Below, one piece after another: positions 48,974-61,400 of a stretch of 64,000 nucleotides of DNA; within the stretch, counting starts at the first letter, position 1, and the number at the start of each line of letters is the position of its first letter. This DNA is from Microvelia longipes (taxonomy: Eukaryota; Arthropoda; Insecta; Hemiptera; Veliidae), in NCBI GenBank assembly GCA_018340805.1, contig JACMZG010001911.1:31115867-31179866 (forward strand), written 5' to 3'. Below the pieces are notes generated by a model. The model searched no databases, had not been told where the DNA came from, and worked only from the letters and a program-made list of their open reading frames with translations. A program made the translations under genes and the position numbers.

Positions 48974-50771
48974 TGTAATAAAATTTCTTAAATTTTATTA
49001 GAATTAAAGGACCGATCCTTTAATTTCAGTTAGCTTTGTAATATTAACGATCGAGTCCTAAAACCTCAAACACAGTCAAAAAATAATAAATTATAATTAT
49101 CACTTTTACTGCAATAATTAATATTATATTTTTATAATAGACTTAAGACTATTATTTCTGTTCACCTTAAATTTGTTTTCTTTTGATAAAACTATTGTCT
49201 ATATTCGATCAAGTCCGACTTACTTACCAGATAGTAAATATGTATCAGGTCATTCAAAGAAGGAATGCAGGGTAAAATAGAGAGAAAAGTAAAGTTAAGT
49301 AAGTGTAGACAATGTTGTGTAAAACAAAAATTTATGTGATGGATTTGAAAGTAAAATACCAAGTAGGAGTAGAATGAAAGAATGACGGGAGAAGAGAATA
49401 ACCCTGGGGTAACCCATTTAACTTGATTAAACCTTTTTGATTAAACGTTTGATTAAATTTTCTTACTCTGTCAGAAGCAAGAACTTGATAAATCCCTTTG
49501 GTTTGTTCTCTTATTCATCACTCTCTTGGAAGGGAATCGGTAAAGTTTTCCCTTATAGCATCTGAATCGTCCTTATTACCATCCTCGTGCCAGCACTCCG
49601 TCTGCGGCCTTGTCTAATATAAATTTTACTATTCACATCACGATTTTATTATAAATAGGATGAAAATGATTAAGGAAAGAGTTTTTCAATACATATTTAT
49701 TCTCTAATTTAGGATAATATTAAGTAAATCCAAGTAGATATTTCTTATTGAATTTTATTTGAAAGTTTTTATTTGTATAAAGTTTGAATGAGATACATTT
49801 ATTGCAAACAAAGATTGATCAAAGAAAATAAATATACGAGTAAAATGTATAATTGAAAGAAAAACGTTAAATTGACTTAGTTTTATGTGCAACAAATACG
49901 TGGCTTAAAAGAAACTTCCGTCAGTCTGTGTGTTATTCTGAATGTTAATGCTATTTATAAAGTATTCAAAACAAGAAAATGACCTGTGGTCAGTGTAATA
50001 TAATGTGTTTAACAACATAAAAATATATAACCCACCAGGTGAAAACAAAACAAGTCCAACACTAAGTCCAGGTGGAAACAATTTAAGCACAAACAAAAAT
50101 TTGACCACAAACGCTTTTCAATTTTTTTCGTTTATTTTATTTTGTGTTTTTAAAAAGGTGCCTTTTCTTATCTTGTGGCCACAAAGATATGCCGACTACT
50201 TTTTGGTTATGTTAACTTTTTGTAATAATAGAACTAGGATCCTAAAGTCATAAATCCCCGCCCTTGTATAATAAGGTCCTTTATAAAACATCTTCAAGAA
50301 AAAAGCCAAAACATTGTCACTACGGCTGTCTCCTCCAATTCTTCCCTTTATGTCAAAGCAAAAAAGTCTGACACACACCTATACTTTTATACTATTTTCT
50401 AAACAAAAAAATCCTATCATATAGGTTTAGGTATTTGTAAAGTACTAATTGTCTTGTGACGGCTTTGGATCAAAGTCAGAAGGACATCTGATCCGTTCAG
50501 GACTTTATCTATGGCAATCGTTGTTTTCTTATTGTGCACCCAAAAACATGGTTCCTTTTTAGTTTCTGTTCAAAATGTATACTTTAATTTATGTATTAAC
50601 TTTTTGTGTAATGCTAACATTGGGTTTGTTTTATAATACATGATTATTATACATGTATTTATGTATCCTTTACGATTTCAACACGTATTTTCGCTCATAT
50701 ACGACTTCGTTTCATGTAATCCATCCTTTTCGGTTTCATGCATTAGCACTCATAAAACTAAAACGATTTCG
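48974..50771. other. No gene seen
   Basis: AT-rich DNA with a palindrome ATTAAAGGACCGATCCTTTAAT near 49004. The overlapping open frames at 49905-50378 have no known domain. Confidence 0.5.
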
Positions 50772-50889
50772 TAAAATATCCTGATCACTATATAATGAGA
50801 TAAAATATCCTGATCACTATTTATTGAGATAAAATTATCCTGATTACTATTTAATAAGATAAAATTATCCTGATCACAATTAATTGAGA
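50772..50889. repeat. 29-30-bp tandem repeat, four units
   Basis: The unit is TAAAATATCCTGATCACTAT followed by TTAATGAGA; units 3 and 4 carry an extra T. The repeats are in the same orientation and adjacent. Confidence 0.9.
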
Positions 50890-51488
50890 TAAAATAATGC
50901 TTTTGATAGAATTACTTTATAGTTTCCTAAATAGATTATCCGGCATTTTGGTATCAATAATTAAATTTTATAATTTTTAGAACAATATTAAGATTTATGC
51001 GTTTTGTTTTTGTATAAATAATAAAAATTTGATTTAGACTAAAAGAGTATGTTGACAAAATCTGAGAAAGTTAATTTAATAAAAGGTTTAATTATAAAAA
51101 CAATTAAAAACAACCTGAACTTTAATAAAGTTGACATTGTTAAAATATATGAATTTTCATGGTTTTCAGGTTTTCAAGCAATATTTCTAACGTTTGAACG
51201 TTTTTAGTTCAGTATGATTTCACCATATCCTTGCCTAGCACCGAACTCGAAATACCTAGTTTATATGATAAGTATTAAATTGATAAATTTAGTCCAAGAT
51301 GATTTAATTTAACATTAAAACCTAAGTTTTCCACTATAGCCTTCGTCTTCCACTATAGTCCAAGTCTTCGTCAGAGTAAAAATATCAAAACCACAATTAC
51401 AAACTATTAAAAAACCAAATCACAAGAACAAGCTTTAATAACAAAAATTCTGGTGCGATGCTCCGCATAAATAAGTATATTTACATCA
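50890..51488. other. No gene seen
   Basis: AT-rich DNA. CTTCGTCTTCCACTATAG and TCCAAGTCTTCGTCAG near 51340-51375 form a short imperfect duplication. Confidence 0.5.
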
Positions 51489-51616
51489 CAATATACATAT
51501 ACAATATACATATACTTATACAATATACATATACATATACAATATACATGTACAATATACAATATACATATACAATACACATATACAATATACATATACA
51601 ATACACATATACAATA
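51489..51616. repeat. (ATACAATATACAT) minisatellite
   Basis: Irregular repetition of ATATACAATATACAT / ATACACATATACAAT phrases. Confidence 0.9.
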
Positions 51617-52918
<1,302 letters not shown>

Positions 52919-52989
52919 CGTCTCCACCAATCTCGGGATAAGGTTATGAATAAAAACACAGCTTTACATGAAAACTATATATTTATTTC

Positions 52990-53035
52990 TCGCCAACGTT
53001 TCGAATTTAACTACAAATTCTTCATCAGGGCCCTT
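52990..53035 (-). ncRNA. Hammerhead-ribozyme-like motif (PLE tail 3)
   Basis: On the minus strand: CTGATGA (complement of 53022-53028), an extra A, a perfect 6-bp stem GAATTT / AAATTC with loop GTAGTT (53003-53020), then GAAAC and GTTGGCGAG. Compared with 2411-2452 both core strings are conserved while the stem sequence has changed with pairing kept, which argues for RNA structure. Stem III and the cleavage triplet could not be assigned, and the extra A is non-canonical. Confidence 0.5.
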
Positions 53036-53649
53036 TGCAACACAAGATAACATCAATCTATTTAGATAGTGTAAAATGAAAAATAGATAAAATTAAATAA
53101 GAATGAGCAATAACAAAAATAACAAGAAATTAGAGAACTGAATTTAAATATTTTTATATAAATAAAATAAAACATTTTACTTACGAAATAATCACAGTCT
53201 TCATCTACTATGGGCCAGGAGACCCATGCAAAATTTAAAATAAAAGTTTAAAAAATATAAAACTAAGTCCATTAATTTAAAATAATTTGTCATAAAAATG
53301 AATTAAAAAAACAAAGTAAAAGTTAAAAACATTGAAGGTACAAACTAATAAAACATGATAAAAGTTAAAAAATGAAAAAGTCACAAATAAAAGCAGAAGA
53401 AGTACAGTCAACGAAGGTTAAAATAGAAATGACAACATGAAACTAAACTAAGAAAAGTTTATGACAAGGCCTTCTATATCCAAGACACAGGAGGCATTGG
53501 AAAAACTTAAAATAACCTCAAATCAATGTAGCCAACATATATAAACCCAAAAGGATAATAAAAAAAAAAAATGTATATATATATATAAATAAAATAAAAA
53601 ATTAAATAAATAAATAAAAAATAATGAATTAAGAATGATAATAAAAATA

Positions 53650-53830
53650 ATAAATAATAAAAACCCCCCCGACCTAAGATGCCAAACAAGACCGCCACAA
53701 ACCTTGTTCCTAGGCCCCCCCTTTAAAAAACTAGATGCCACACCAAGGTACTGTCACTACCAAGGTCTCTTAGAAAAACATCCCGCCCTTCCAAGGTGCC
53801 ACACCAAGGTTTGCCACTCCTTAGTCTCCC
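53650..53830. repeat. GC-rich direct repeats inside the PLE 3' region
   Basis: GATGCCACACCAAGGTACTG (53731) and GGTGCCACACCAAGGTTTGC (53795) are about 64 bp apart. A weaker relative GATGCCAAACAAGACCGC lies at 53677. All lie in a C-rich island bounded by A-rich (AATAA)n stretches. The short open frames here are not convincing. Confidence 0.7.
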
Positions 53831-54009
53831 AGGAAGAACAAAACGAAATAAATAAATAAAAATAAAATAAAATAAATTTAATAAATAAATAAATAAATAA
53901 TGAAATAAGTAATAAATGAATAGAATAAAATAAGTAAGTAAATAATTAAATAGAATGAAAGAAGGTGAAAAGACTATAATGGCTTTATAATATGATTGTA
54001 ACTGTCTAG

Positions 54010-56147
54010 ACATCCATTTATATCAGTACGATAATTACAGGTATTACTTGTTTTTTTGATATACAGCATTTCCAACCACTTTAATCTGTCCTCACAAGGA
54101 TCAGAACGTAGGATAGTCATGTTATCTAAATCAAGTGATGTTTTAAATTGAAAGCATGGATAGCCAAGGCAGTTCTACGCACATAGTTACAGGCAATACA
54201 TCCCTTACTGAGTATTCATGTTGGTACTTCCTGCTTTTATGATATTGAGTACTTAATCCAATATAACAAGTATCACAGTCAGTACAATTAACACGGTATA
54301 TAAAATTGGACTTTAATGGCAAAGGAATCTCATCTTTAAGAGGCGTGAACAAAGAACGAATTTTACTCTTAGAATAAAAAGCGCAAGTTACACCAACCTC
54401 TCTCCTTAAAATTTTACCAAGATCCTCACTTAGACCTTTGACATAGGGTAACTTACTATAAACGAACAACTGGTTGTCAGTATTAACGATTGGCCCTGGT
54501 TGTTCTTGCGCAATATCAACATCATTAACCCTAGACAAAAGATTTGTCCCATAGACAATTAATTAACCCAACCGGATACTTGTTTCTTATTAACATATCT
54601 CTAACCAATAGTTTATTCTTGTTTATAAAAGTGTTATCACTGATTGATATAATTTTGGTCATAAGATTAGTGACACAATTTACTTTCTGGTGGAAGGGGT
54701 GGTATGAATCAAAACCAAGAATCCTACCCGAACAACAAGGCTTTTGATACCAATCCAAAACCAAACGACCATTTTCACTCCTAACTACCTTAGTATCTAA
54801 AAAGGGTATGTCACCACTATCATTTTCTATTTCAAAAGTGAACTGTAAGCGAGAGTGAAAACTATTTAACTTATCTACCACCTCTTCTACCTTATCTTTA
54901 GGAATAATAGCAAACGTGTCATCTACATAAGCTTTAAGATACATTATATAAGCTAACTGGGCCACAGTGTTTGATTAATATAGTTCATAGCTAACCTAGC
55001 CAAAGCAGGTGCTAAAGGAGATCCATTTGTACTCCAAACAATTGCTTATAAATTTGATTATCAAATAAAAGTAACCAGACGTTAACAAGAAATTCAAGAT
55101 TTCTAAGAACCTATCTTTAGGCATCTCAGTGAAAGCACTAATTTCAACCCACCTTGTGGAAACTATTGCTAGGACTAAGTCATGAGGAATATTGGTAAAA
55201 AGTGCAACCACATCAAACGACACAAGTATGCAATCAGTGGAACAACTACGTTGCTAATAGATTCTTTAAATTCATAAGAATTTTTTAACTCGTATTGATG
55301 TGAATTACAAACCTCACCTAAGATATCCCAATGAACTTTCCCAGGTTGTAGGTTGGACTCAAAATACACAGACAATTGGCCGCATGTCATCACTTCCGAC
55401 ATGGGCTTGTTCTTGTGAATTTTAGGCACCCCATACAACCTGGGAGCCACAGCATTGAAAATTAAACGGCTCTCTCCAAATTGTTTAGAAATATACTTAT
55501 CATTAACTAATTTCTCGAAAAAACCATTTGATTTTGTTTGGTAAGTAGAAGTGGGATCCCTACCATATTTAAGGTAAGTATTTCCATCGGCCAAGTGCTG
55601 GTTCATTTTTCTGTTGTACATTTCTCTCTTCATGGCTACTGTTTTGTTTCCTTTATCGGCTCGAACAATAAAAATATCCTCATTTGCTGCCAAAAATTTC
55701 TTTGTGGCCTTGTATTCCTTAATAATGGTGGTTTCAACAACGTTTGATCAGAGTACTTAATTTTCGACAGAAATTTGTCAATTTATTGACACAGAGACTA
55801 CGCACAGCATTCTTTTTGTCCTCATCATCCTTTATGTTTCTGTCAAAGCAAATCTCCAAATCAGCAATAAAGTCTTCAGCAGGGAAGTTTCCTTTGCCAA
55901 TAGGAAGACTAAACTTCTCACCACGACACAGACATTTCTTAACGACTTCCGGTATTTCGACATCTGTGCGATTAACAAAGCACTTATCAATCCACTCTAT
56001 TTCTGTCTCGTTAGGAACGATGATCTCTTCCACCATATCTTGGTATTTACACTCCAAACCATTCAAACTCTTTGTAAAAAATTTGTCTCGAACCATTAAC
56101 TGGCTGTCTTCAAAATCAGCGATTACAGCAGCAGGAACCAAGTCTCT

Positions 56148-56150
<3 letters not shown>
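54010..56150 (-). pseudogene. Penelope-like reverse transcriptase / GIY-YIG endonuclease remnant
   Basis: Reading right to left: 56150-55734 is an N-terminal region (VVKKCLCRGEKFSLPIGKG, typical of the conserved region before RT in PLEs). 55693-55175 has ADKGNKTVAM, DPTSTYQ and RLYGVPKIHK. Motif A is at about 55220-55195 (SFDVVALFTNIPHD). Motif B is visible in another frame near 55045-54975 (NGSPLAPALARLAMNYIN). Motif C, AYVDDTFAI, is at 54932-54909. GIY-YIG follows at about 54302-54230 (NFIYRVNCTDCDTCYIG, with Arg and His further on), and a C-terminal tail (ALAIHAFNLKHH) continues to about 54010 in another frame. At least four frame changes separate these blocks (about 55715, 55400, 55060, 54540 and 54170), so it is inactive. 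A complete enzyme would be one continuous protein. No start can be chosen, because the left part is cut at a TA array. Confidence 0.85.

Positions 56151-56180
<30 letters not shown>
56151..56180. repeat. Short (TA)n array at the PLE 5' edge
   Basis: About 30 bp of TA directly adjacent to the truncated coding start of the element. Confidence 0.9.
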
Positions 56181-56183
<3 letters not shown>

Positions 56184-56508
56184 CCTTGACGATATCTGTA
56201 GTGTTCAGTAATGCATATATGCGCTCGTATATGGAACATATTTTCTACTTTAATTAACCTTAACACCTATACAGGTGTGTTAAGTTTAAGAGTAGATTTA
56301 TTCCTCTCTTCTAAGCACTCGCCCCAGTCAAAGTAATTTCTCTACTTTACTGTCTGTTACTAAAATACTCCCTCACACAAAAAATAAATTAATATATAGA
56401 TTAATAAATTTAAGATATAGGTTGAGTATATCATTGGAAACTTCCAAATGAGTAGAGTTTTACATTTTTTAGCATAAAATATTTTTTTTTATTTTATTTA
56501 GATATTTA
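56181..56508. other. No gene seen
   Basis: AT-rich DNA between the PLE and the direct-repeat array. Confidence 0.5.
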
Positions 56509-57017
56509 CCGAGTGAAACGAGTTCCTTCATAACCTATTAAATAAGTGATTTATTTATTATTTAATTTATCAATACTATTAAATAAGGGTTTTATCATCC
56601 TTGGGAGATATATAAAACCTTCACTGTTGCTTTTTATCAATAGAAAATCAATCTAGCGAGCGAAGCAAGTCTCTATTACTGTAGTTTTATCGATTTATAC
56701 GAACGAAGCAAGCCAATTTCAACGTATCTAATTTTGCGGGTGAAGCGAGCCTGTTTTCCTATATATATTCACGCTTATATTTTTGGAAATCTATCGAGCG
56801 AAGCAAGCCCTTATTAATTATATTTCATGTTAGCGTTTATAGCATTCTTGCGAGCATAGCGAGCCCTTTTTTTTACATGCACGTAATCAACCTAATGTTA
56901 TTATAGCAATACTACGAGCGAAGCGAGTTCCTTTTCCAATGCGAGCGAAGTGAGTCTATTTCACTTTTTTTAACCAAGCTCTTCTTTATGTATCCTATCT
57001 TGCGAGCAAAGCGAGCC
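56509..57017 (+). repeat. Interspersed direct repeats of a GCGAGCGAAGCGAGCC-like 16-mer
   Basis: Nine units, all on the same strand, start at about 56509, 56656, 56699, 56736, 56794, 56850, 56914, 56941 and 57002. The consensus is GCGAGCGAAGCGAGCC; the most constant part is AGCGAGYC after GAAG, and a T-rich run usually follows. The intervals range from 27 to 64 bp, except for the first (147 bp). The sequences between are unrelated AT-rich DNA. The same core occurs in the tail of the 5S-type repeat. The irregular spacing and eukaryotic setting exclude CRISPR. Confidence 0.9.
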
Positions 57018-57599
57018 ATTTGTTGTAATATTATTTGATGTATTCCTTTGACGTGAGTTTCTTGATGCAAGGCATTATTACTTATCGTAATAGTAATCCA
57101 TAATAAATAATCCATGATTTAAATTCCAGGAAAATCGAATAATTTGTCAGACTTCATTTGCAGAATATAAACTTAAAATTGTGATTGTTAGAGAGTCAAG
57201 AGTTCTTGGTTTCTCCAGTATAGTAAGCTATACAAAAGTAACAATTCTCGCCGATATGTTTTCGTTCAGGGTATATACTTTCTTTAGTTTAACACCAATG
57301 TTTACAATTAACATTTAATTGTAAAATATTGAGGAGGTTTAGGCCAATTATTGAAGATCTGTGTCATGTGTTAGTACTCTTAATAGTAATTGTTGGTTTT
57401 TCCTTAGGAGATTAGGGGTGTTTTTTAAAATAAATTATTTATCTCAAAATGGACACGAATATGATTTTTTATGCAATTAATCAAAAATCATATCTTCCTT
57501 TAAAGAGGTCGATACGCAAAATGAATACAGTTTTTTCAGTGTAATATGTGGTTTTTTACCCAAGCAATTTTTAGTTAATATAGAAATTAAATGAAATTA
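57018..57599. other. No gene seen
   Basis: AT-rich DNA upstream of the engrailed 5' flank. Confidence 0.5.
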
Positions 57600-58130
57600 T
57601 TAACACGATAGTTGATTTAGCGAGAGGGAGGGTGAATGCAGCGTGTCGTCTCAACGAGTTGGCAGAGCGAGTCTGGGCACGCAGGTAATGATTTCATCAT
57701 GACTTTAATAAACATATACAGTTTGAATCCCAAAGCGCCAATATGTGTAATCCAAAGGGCGGAATTAAGTGCCTCCTGACAATAATAACTTGATCACCGG
57801 GTAAAAGCCGAGAATTTGTTGGGAGAGAGAGGATGAAGGGTAGGGGAAAACTAGACCAAGTGAAGAAATCAGGAGGTTTCCATTATGGTCGATCTCTGTT
57901 CTACCTACAGGTATACACACTAGTTACTCTTTCTAACCTTGTTTCATTGGTCGATACTATAGGGGAGAGAAGATAGGATTGGTGGGCTGAGCGCAGGCGG
58001 AGTTAAAGCGAGGGTACGCTTGGTTTCGACCACTCCTCGCCGTCCCCCTCCAATTTTCTAAATAGAGCCAAGAAGAGATTTCAAGTTTGAAATCTTAGTT
58101 TGAGCCTGTCAGGCCGGGTGACGGCAAGCT
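57600..58130 (+). promoter_or_regulatory. Putative 5' flank / leader of the engrailed gene
   Basis: Composition changes here from very AT-rich to balanced, CpG-containing DNA that leads into the coding exon. GA-rich runs (GGGAGAGAGAGGATGAAGG at about 57820 and GGGGAGAGAAGATAGG at 57963) resemble GAGA-factor sites, known at insect engrailed promoters. No clear TATA box or initiator could be placed. An in-frame TGA at 58119-58121 means translation cannot begin upstream on the same frame. Where the leader starts, and whether it is spliced, is unknown. Confidence 0.4.
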
Positions 58131-58461
58131 ATGGCGGTGGACGCGGAGCGTTCTACGTCGGCATTTCACCGTATCGAATTACTTAGCGAATCAAGTAGTG
58201 ATGCAAAGGTTCGTGTGGCACCGGTACCTGCCGTGTCCGGTGTTTTATCATTTTCCGTCGACAATATCCTGAGGCCCGAGTTCGGAACCAGATGTCGCAC
58301 ACCTCCCAGCCCACCTCCTCCACCTCGGATCTCGAGGCGGCCTGTGGACGAAACGCCACCGGATCCAGCCAAAATTGACCCTAAGATTCCAGATGACCCC
58401 AAAAGTCAACTGTGGCCCGCTTGGGTTTACTGCACCCGATATTCGGATCGACCTAGTTCAG
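58131..58461 (+). CDS. en: Engrailed-family homeobox protein, exon 1 (partial)
   Basis: Encodes the N-terminal 110 residues of an engrailed/invected transcription factor, a nuclear segment-polarity regulator that represses transcription. The EH1 motif [14 protein letters not shown] (about residues 39-52) is the Groucho-binding repressor motif. A Pro-rich run ([15 protein letters not shown], 57-71) follows. EH2, [18 protein letters not shown], begins at residue 94 and is the Extradenticle-interaction region with its two Trp residues. The exon ends CCTAGTTCAG and continues as the donor GTAACA; this is a phase 1 intron that splits the Gly codon after PSS. The start is the first ATG after an in-frame TGA 12 nt upstream, with G at -3 and +4. 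The N-terminus is short compared with Drosophila En (552 residues in total). The exon is clearly richer in G+C than its surroundings. The EH3 region and homeodomain lie beyond the window. Engrailed and invected cannot be told apart from exon 1 alone. Confidence 0.92.
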
Positions 58462-61400
58462 GTAACAAATTTACTTTGTTTTTGAACTGCTTATTTTCAT
58501 TTTAATGCACTTGTTTTCATTTAATTAAAATAATTTTAATCATTGCCAACCTTTTTTCTTTCATAATTTAATTTTAAAAATGCCTAATTTACCATGTTTA
58601 TGTTTTTTATTTACCAATACCATGTTTTTTGCTTCCATTCTATAACAATTATAATATATTAAATGAAAAATCCATTAAATAAAAATTATAATTAACTACC
58701 GCAGTAAGATGAAAATACATGCTTACTTTCTGATCAAAAATAATGCAAATACGATACAGAATACGACGCGAGCACTTAATATTTAAATATGTTTTTAAGA
58801 AATTTTAAAACCAAATAAGACTTTAGAATTTATGCGTAGAATCTAAGTTAAATGTTAAAAGGTCATCATTAAAATGCATGATTGGTAAATTACCAATGTA
58901 AAATTATTTTATTAATTATTAACATAAGAATTGTACAAAAGTTAAAATTTATAAAATGCCCATTTGCACCCTGTGGATCGATCGTCCTTTTTGACCAGCC
59001 AAAATATTGGATATACAAACATTTTTGTAAGGAAACTATAATTTGAATAGACGTATGGTTTGAAAAAATTATAAAATGTTTGTTTGTTCTAAAGACTAAT
59101 CTATTTCATAAGCTTTTTAATGCATAAATTTTGGGATGTGAGATTACTTTTAAATTTTAATTATTATTTAACCCTTTCAACTCAACCCTATATTTTTTTA
59201 TTGTTTTGTCCAGCAAAACATTTATCAATCAAACTTATAATAGTAAAATATTTTCTATCATTAATTTAAAATTTAAAAGGTTTCATATCTGTTTCCTCTT
59301 GAGTTTAAATTATTTAAGCGTATTTAAAGACAGAAAACATACATATTACTTACTTTATATGGTAAACTATTAAGTATTTAAATTTTTTTTAAATCCGTCG
59401 CCTCATATAAACCATCACACCTATGCAATAATACACTTATAATATTACACTCATAATACACCTAGTATTAATTAGTATAGCTTTCGGTAAAAATTATCGC
59501 GCCGATTAAGATGCTGTGCAATATTATTGTTCTAACACTCCATAGCATTTTATTACCTCGGAAGAATCCTTCCCGCACATGCGTAATTATAGCTTTTATA
59601 AATATTTGGTTAAAATGAAGCATTGACAATTTTAGTCCAATTAAAAATCTATAAAAAAATTGAATAAATTATAAGACAAAAATTTATAGTTTTATCTTAT
59701 GTACTATTTAAATTTTAAGGTTTAGGTTCAATTTTTTTTTATTAAAATTAAGTTTTCCTTAATTAAAGACTAAGCTGTTATAAATTTATTACTTCTATTG
59801 CAATAAACATAAATTAAGCTAATCATATAATAGTTTTATATAATTTTTAAATTTATAATCATAAATATACATCATAATTATATGTTTTTATATACCTTAT
59901 TCGATATATATTATAAACCGAAAACGAAGACAATATATTATTCAATCCGTCACTGTAACCTCGTATCGCTGATTCTTGTTGATCCTTCTACGAACGTTAA
60001 ATACGTTAATACTAGGTCAACTAAAAATTTTACATACTAAGTTTAACAACTATGCCATTCTATGTTAGATATTACTAACCTTTTTATAAATTTTAAAATT
60101 ATAATTACTTTTTTTTAATCTTTTTTTCTGATATCAAGTAGAACTTGATACTGCAATGATGTAAGCATATTTTTATTGAAAAACAATATAATAAATTTAT
60201 GGACGTATGAACGAACTATAATTAAATTTTATGATACATATCTGCTCTAGTAGCAATTTAAATACATCCGTACTACATAATTTCGTATAATTCATTAGAA
60301 TATATTATTTTTTGTTGTAAACTTGTAATCGTATTGTAGATATATACAAATATAATCTATTGTATAATATACCTACTTAATAAATTCACTATACTGTATC
60401 TACTATTATATACTTATTATAGGGTCTTCACTATTCCCCACACTTCAAATTTATATGTTATTTTATGTTATTTTGTTTCTATATGTATATTTTATCAACC
60501 ATCACCAATCCCAAATTTTCACCTCTAGTAATTATTACTAACCACTAATTACTAATAATAACCGTTATAATCCATCAATGACCTAACTTCCTCTTACATT
60601 ATTTATAAGCATATAATTATGTATGTATTTCGGGTCATTACTGTTTAGTGATGGTTATTTGCCATAAAAAGAACCAAAATCTATAAAATGTTCTGAGGGA
60701 AGCAAATTCTTTTTGTTTCCCCAAGGAGTAGTTGAAACCTTATTACCTTTTATGTATCTATATAGAATAATTACAATGAATGTAAATGCATTTTTTATTT
60801 ACATTTACATCGGTAAATGCTAAGAATTTTCAAAAAGTACACAACAAGAATTTTACGAATGAAAACGTACATCGCTGTTCCATTCAAAGCTAAATGATTG
60901 AACTAAGAAAAAATTAAAATCCAAAGGTTTTCAAAATTAAAGACTATATATAAATAAAGTTATGTTTAAAAAAAATGCGGGTTGTCAATTTTAAATTGTT
61001 TTATAAAACACGCTGACGTGTTGCAAAGGTTCGCAAAGGATTGTTAATTTTGTTATTTCCGTTCAATAACAGCACATAAGATAAATATGTTTTCATATTT
61101 GAATATCTTTAAAACTGTCGAGAAAGATTTTTAACACCGAAAAAAAATATGTGGGTTCATTTAATATTCAAAAAATTTATTATTTATAAGGGTTGGTAAG
61201 AATGTTTTTTTGAATTCCAAATCGGATAAACAATGTTAGTAAAGATTTCCAGTATAATTTATATTCATTTCTTTCTTTTATACTGTTATGATATATTTCT
61301 TTAAAAACGAGCTGAGAAATATGTATTTATTTTTATAAAGCTTAGAATTTTTAAGGTTTTATAGAAAAAAAAAATATCTTGTCAGTTAGACAGTTCATAT

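Larger units (their letters stand above)
52919..56150 (-). mobile_element. Penelope-like retroelement, degenerate
   Basis: The element reads on the minus strand from a TA array at 56151-56180 to another TA array ending at 52918. In order it has an N-terminal region, reverse transcriptase blocks, a GIY-YIG endonuclease block (see the pseudogene entry), then about 1 kb of A-rich untranslated DNA, and finally the hammerhead-like motif near 53010. The 3' region also holds an inserted or expanded A/T tract ((AATAA)n at 53580-53640 and 53840-53950). No target duplication is visible because both ends meet TA repeats. Confidence 0.8.

Noticed and set aside
56509..57017. CRISPR-like array
   Set aside because: The repeats are degenerate, spacing is irregular (27-147 bp) and the setting is a eukaryotic nuclear locus with an intron-containing homeobox gene. 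There are no cas genes.
57600..58130. Polycomb response element upstream of engrailed
   Set aside because: GA-rich runs are present, but no clustered PHO-type GCCAT sites could be shown, so this is not claimed.
58166..58402. Minus-strand 78-residue open frame
   Set aside because: Shadow of the engrailed exon; its Gly-rich run is the complement of the Pro-rich codons.
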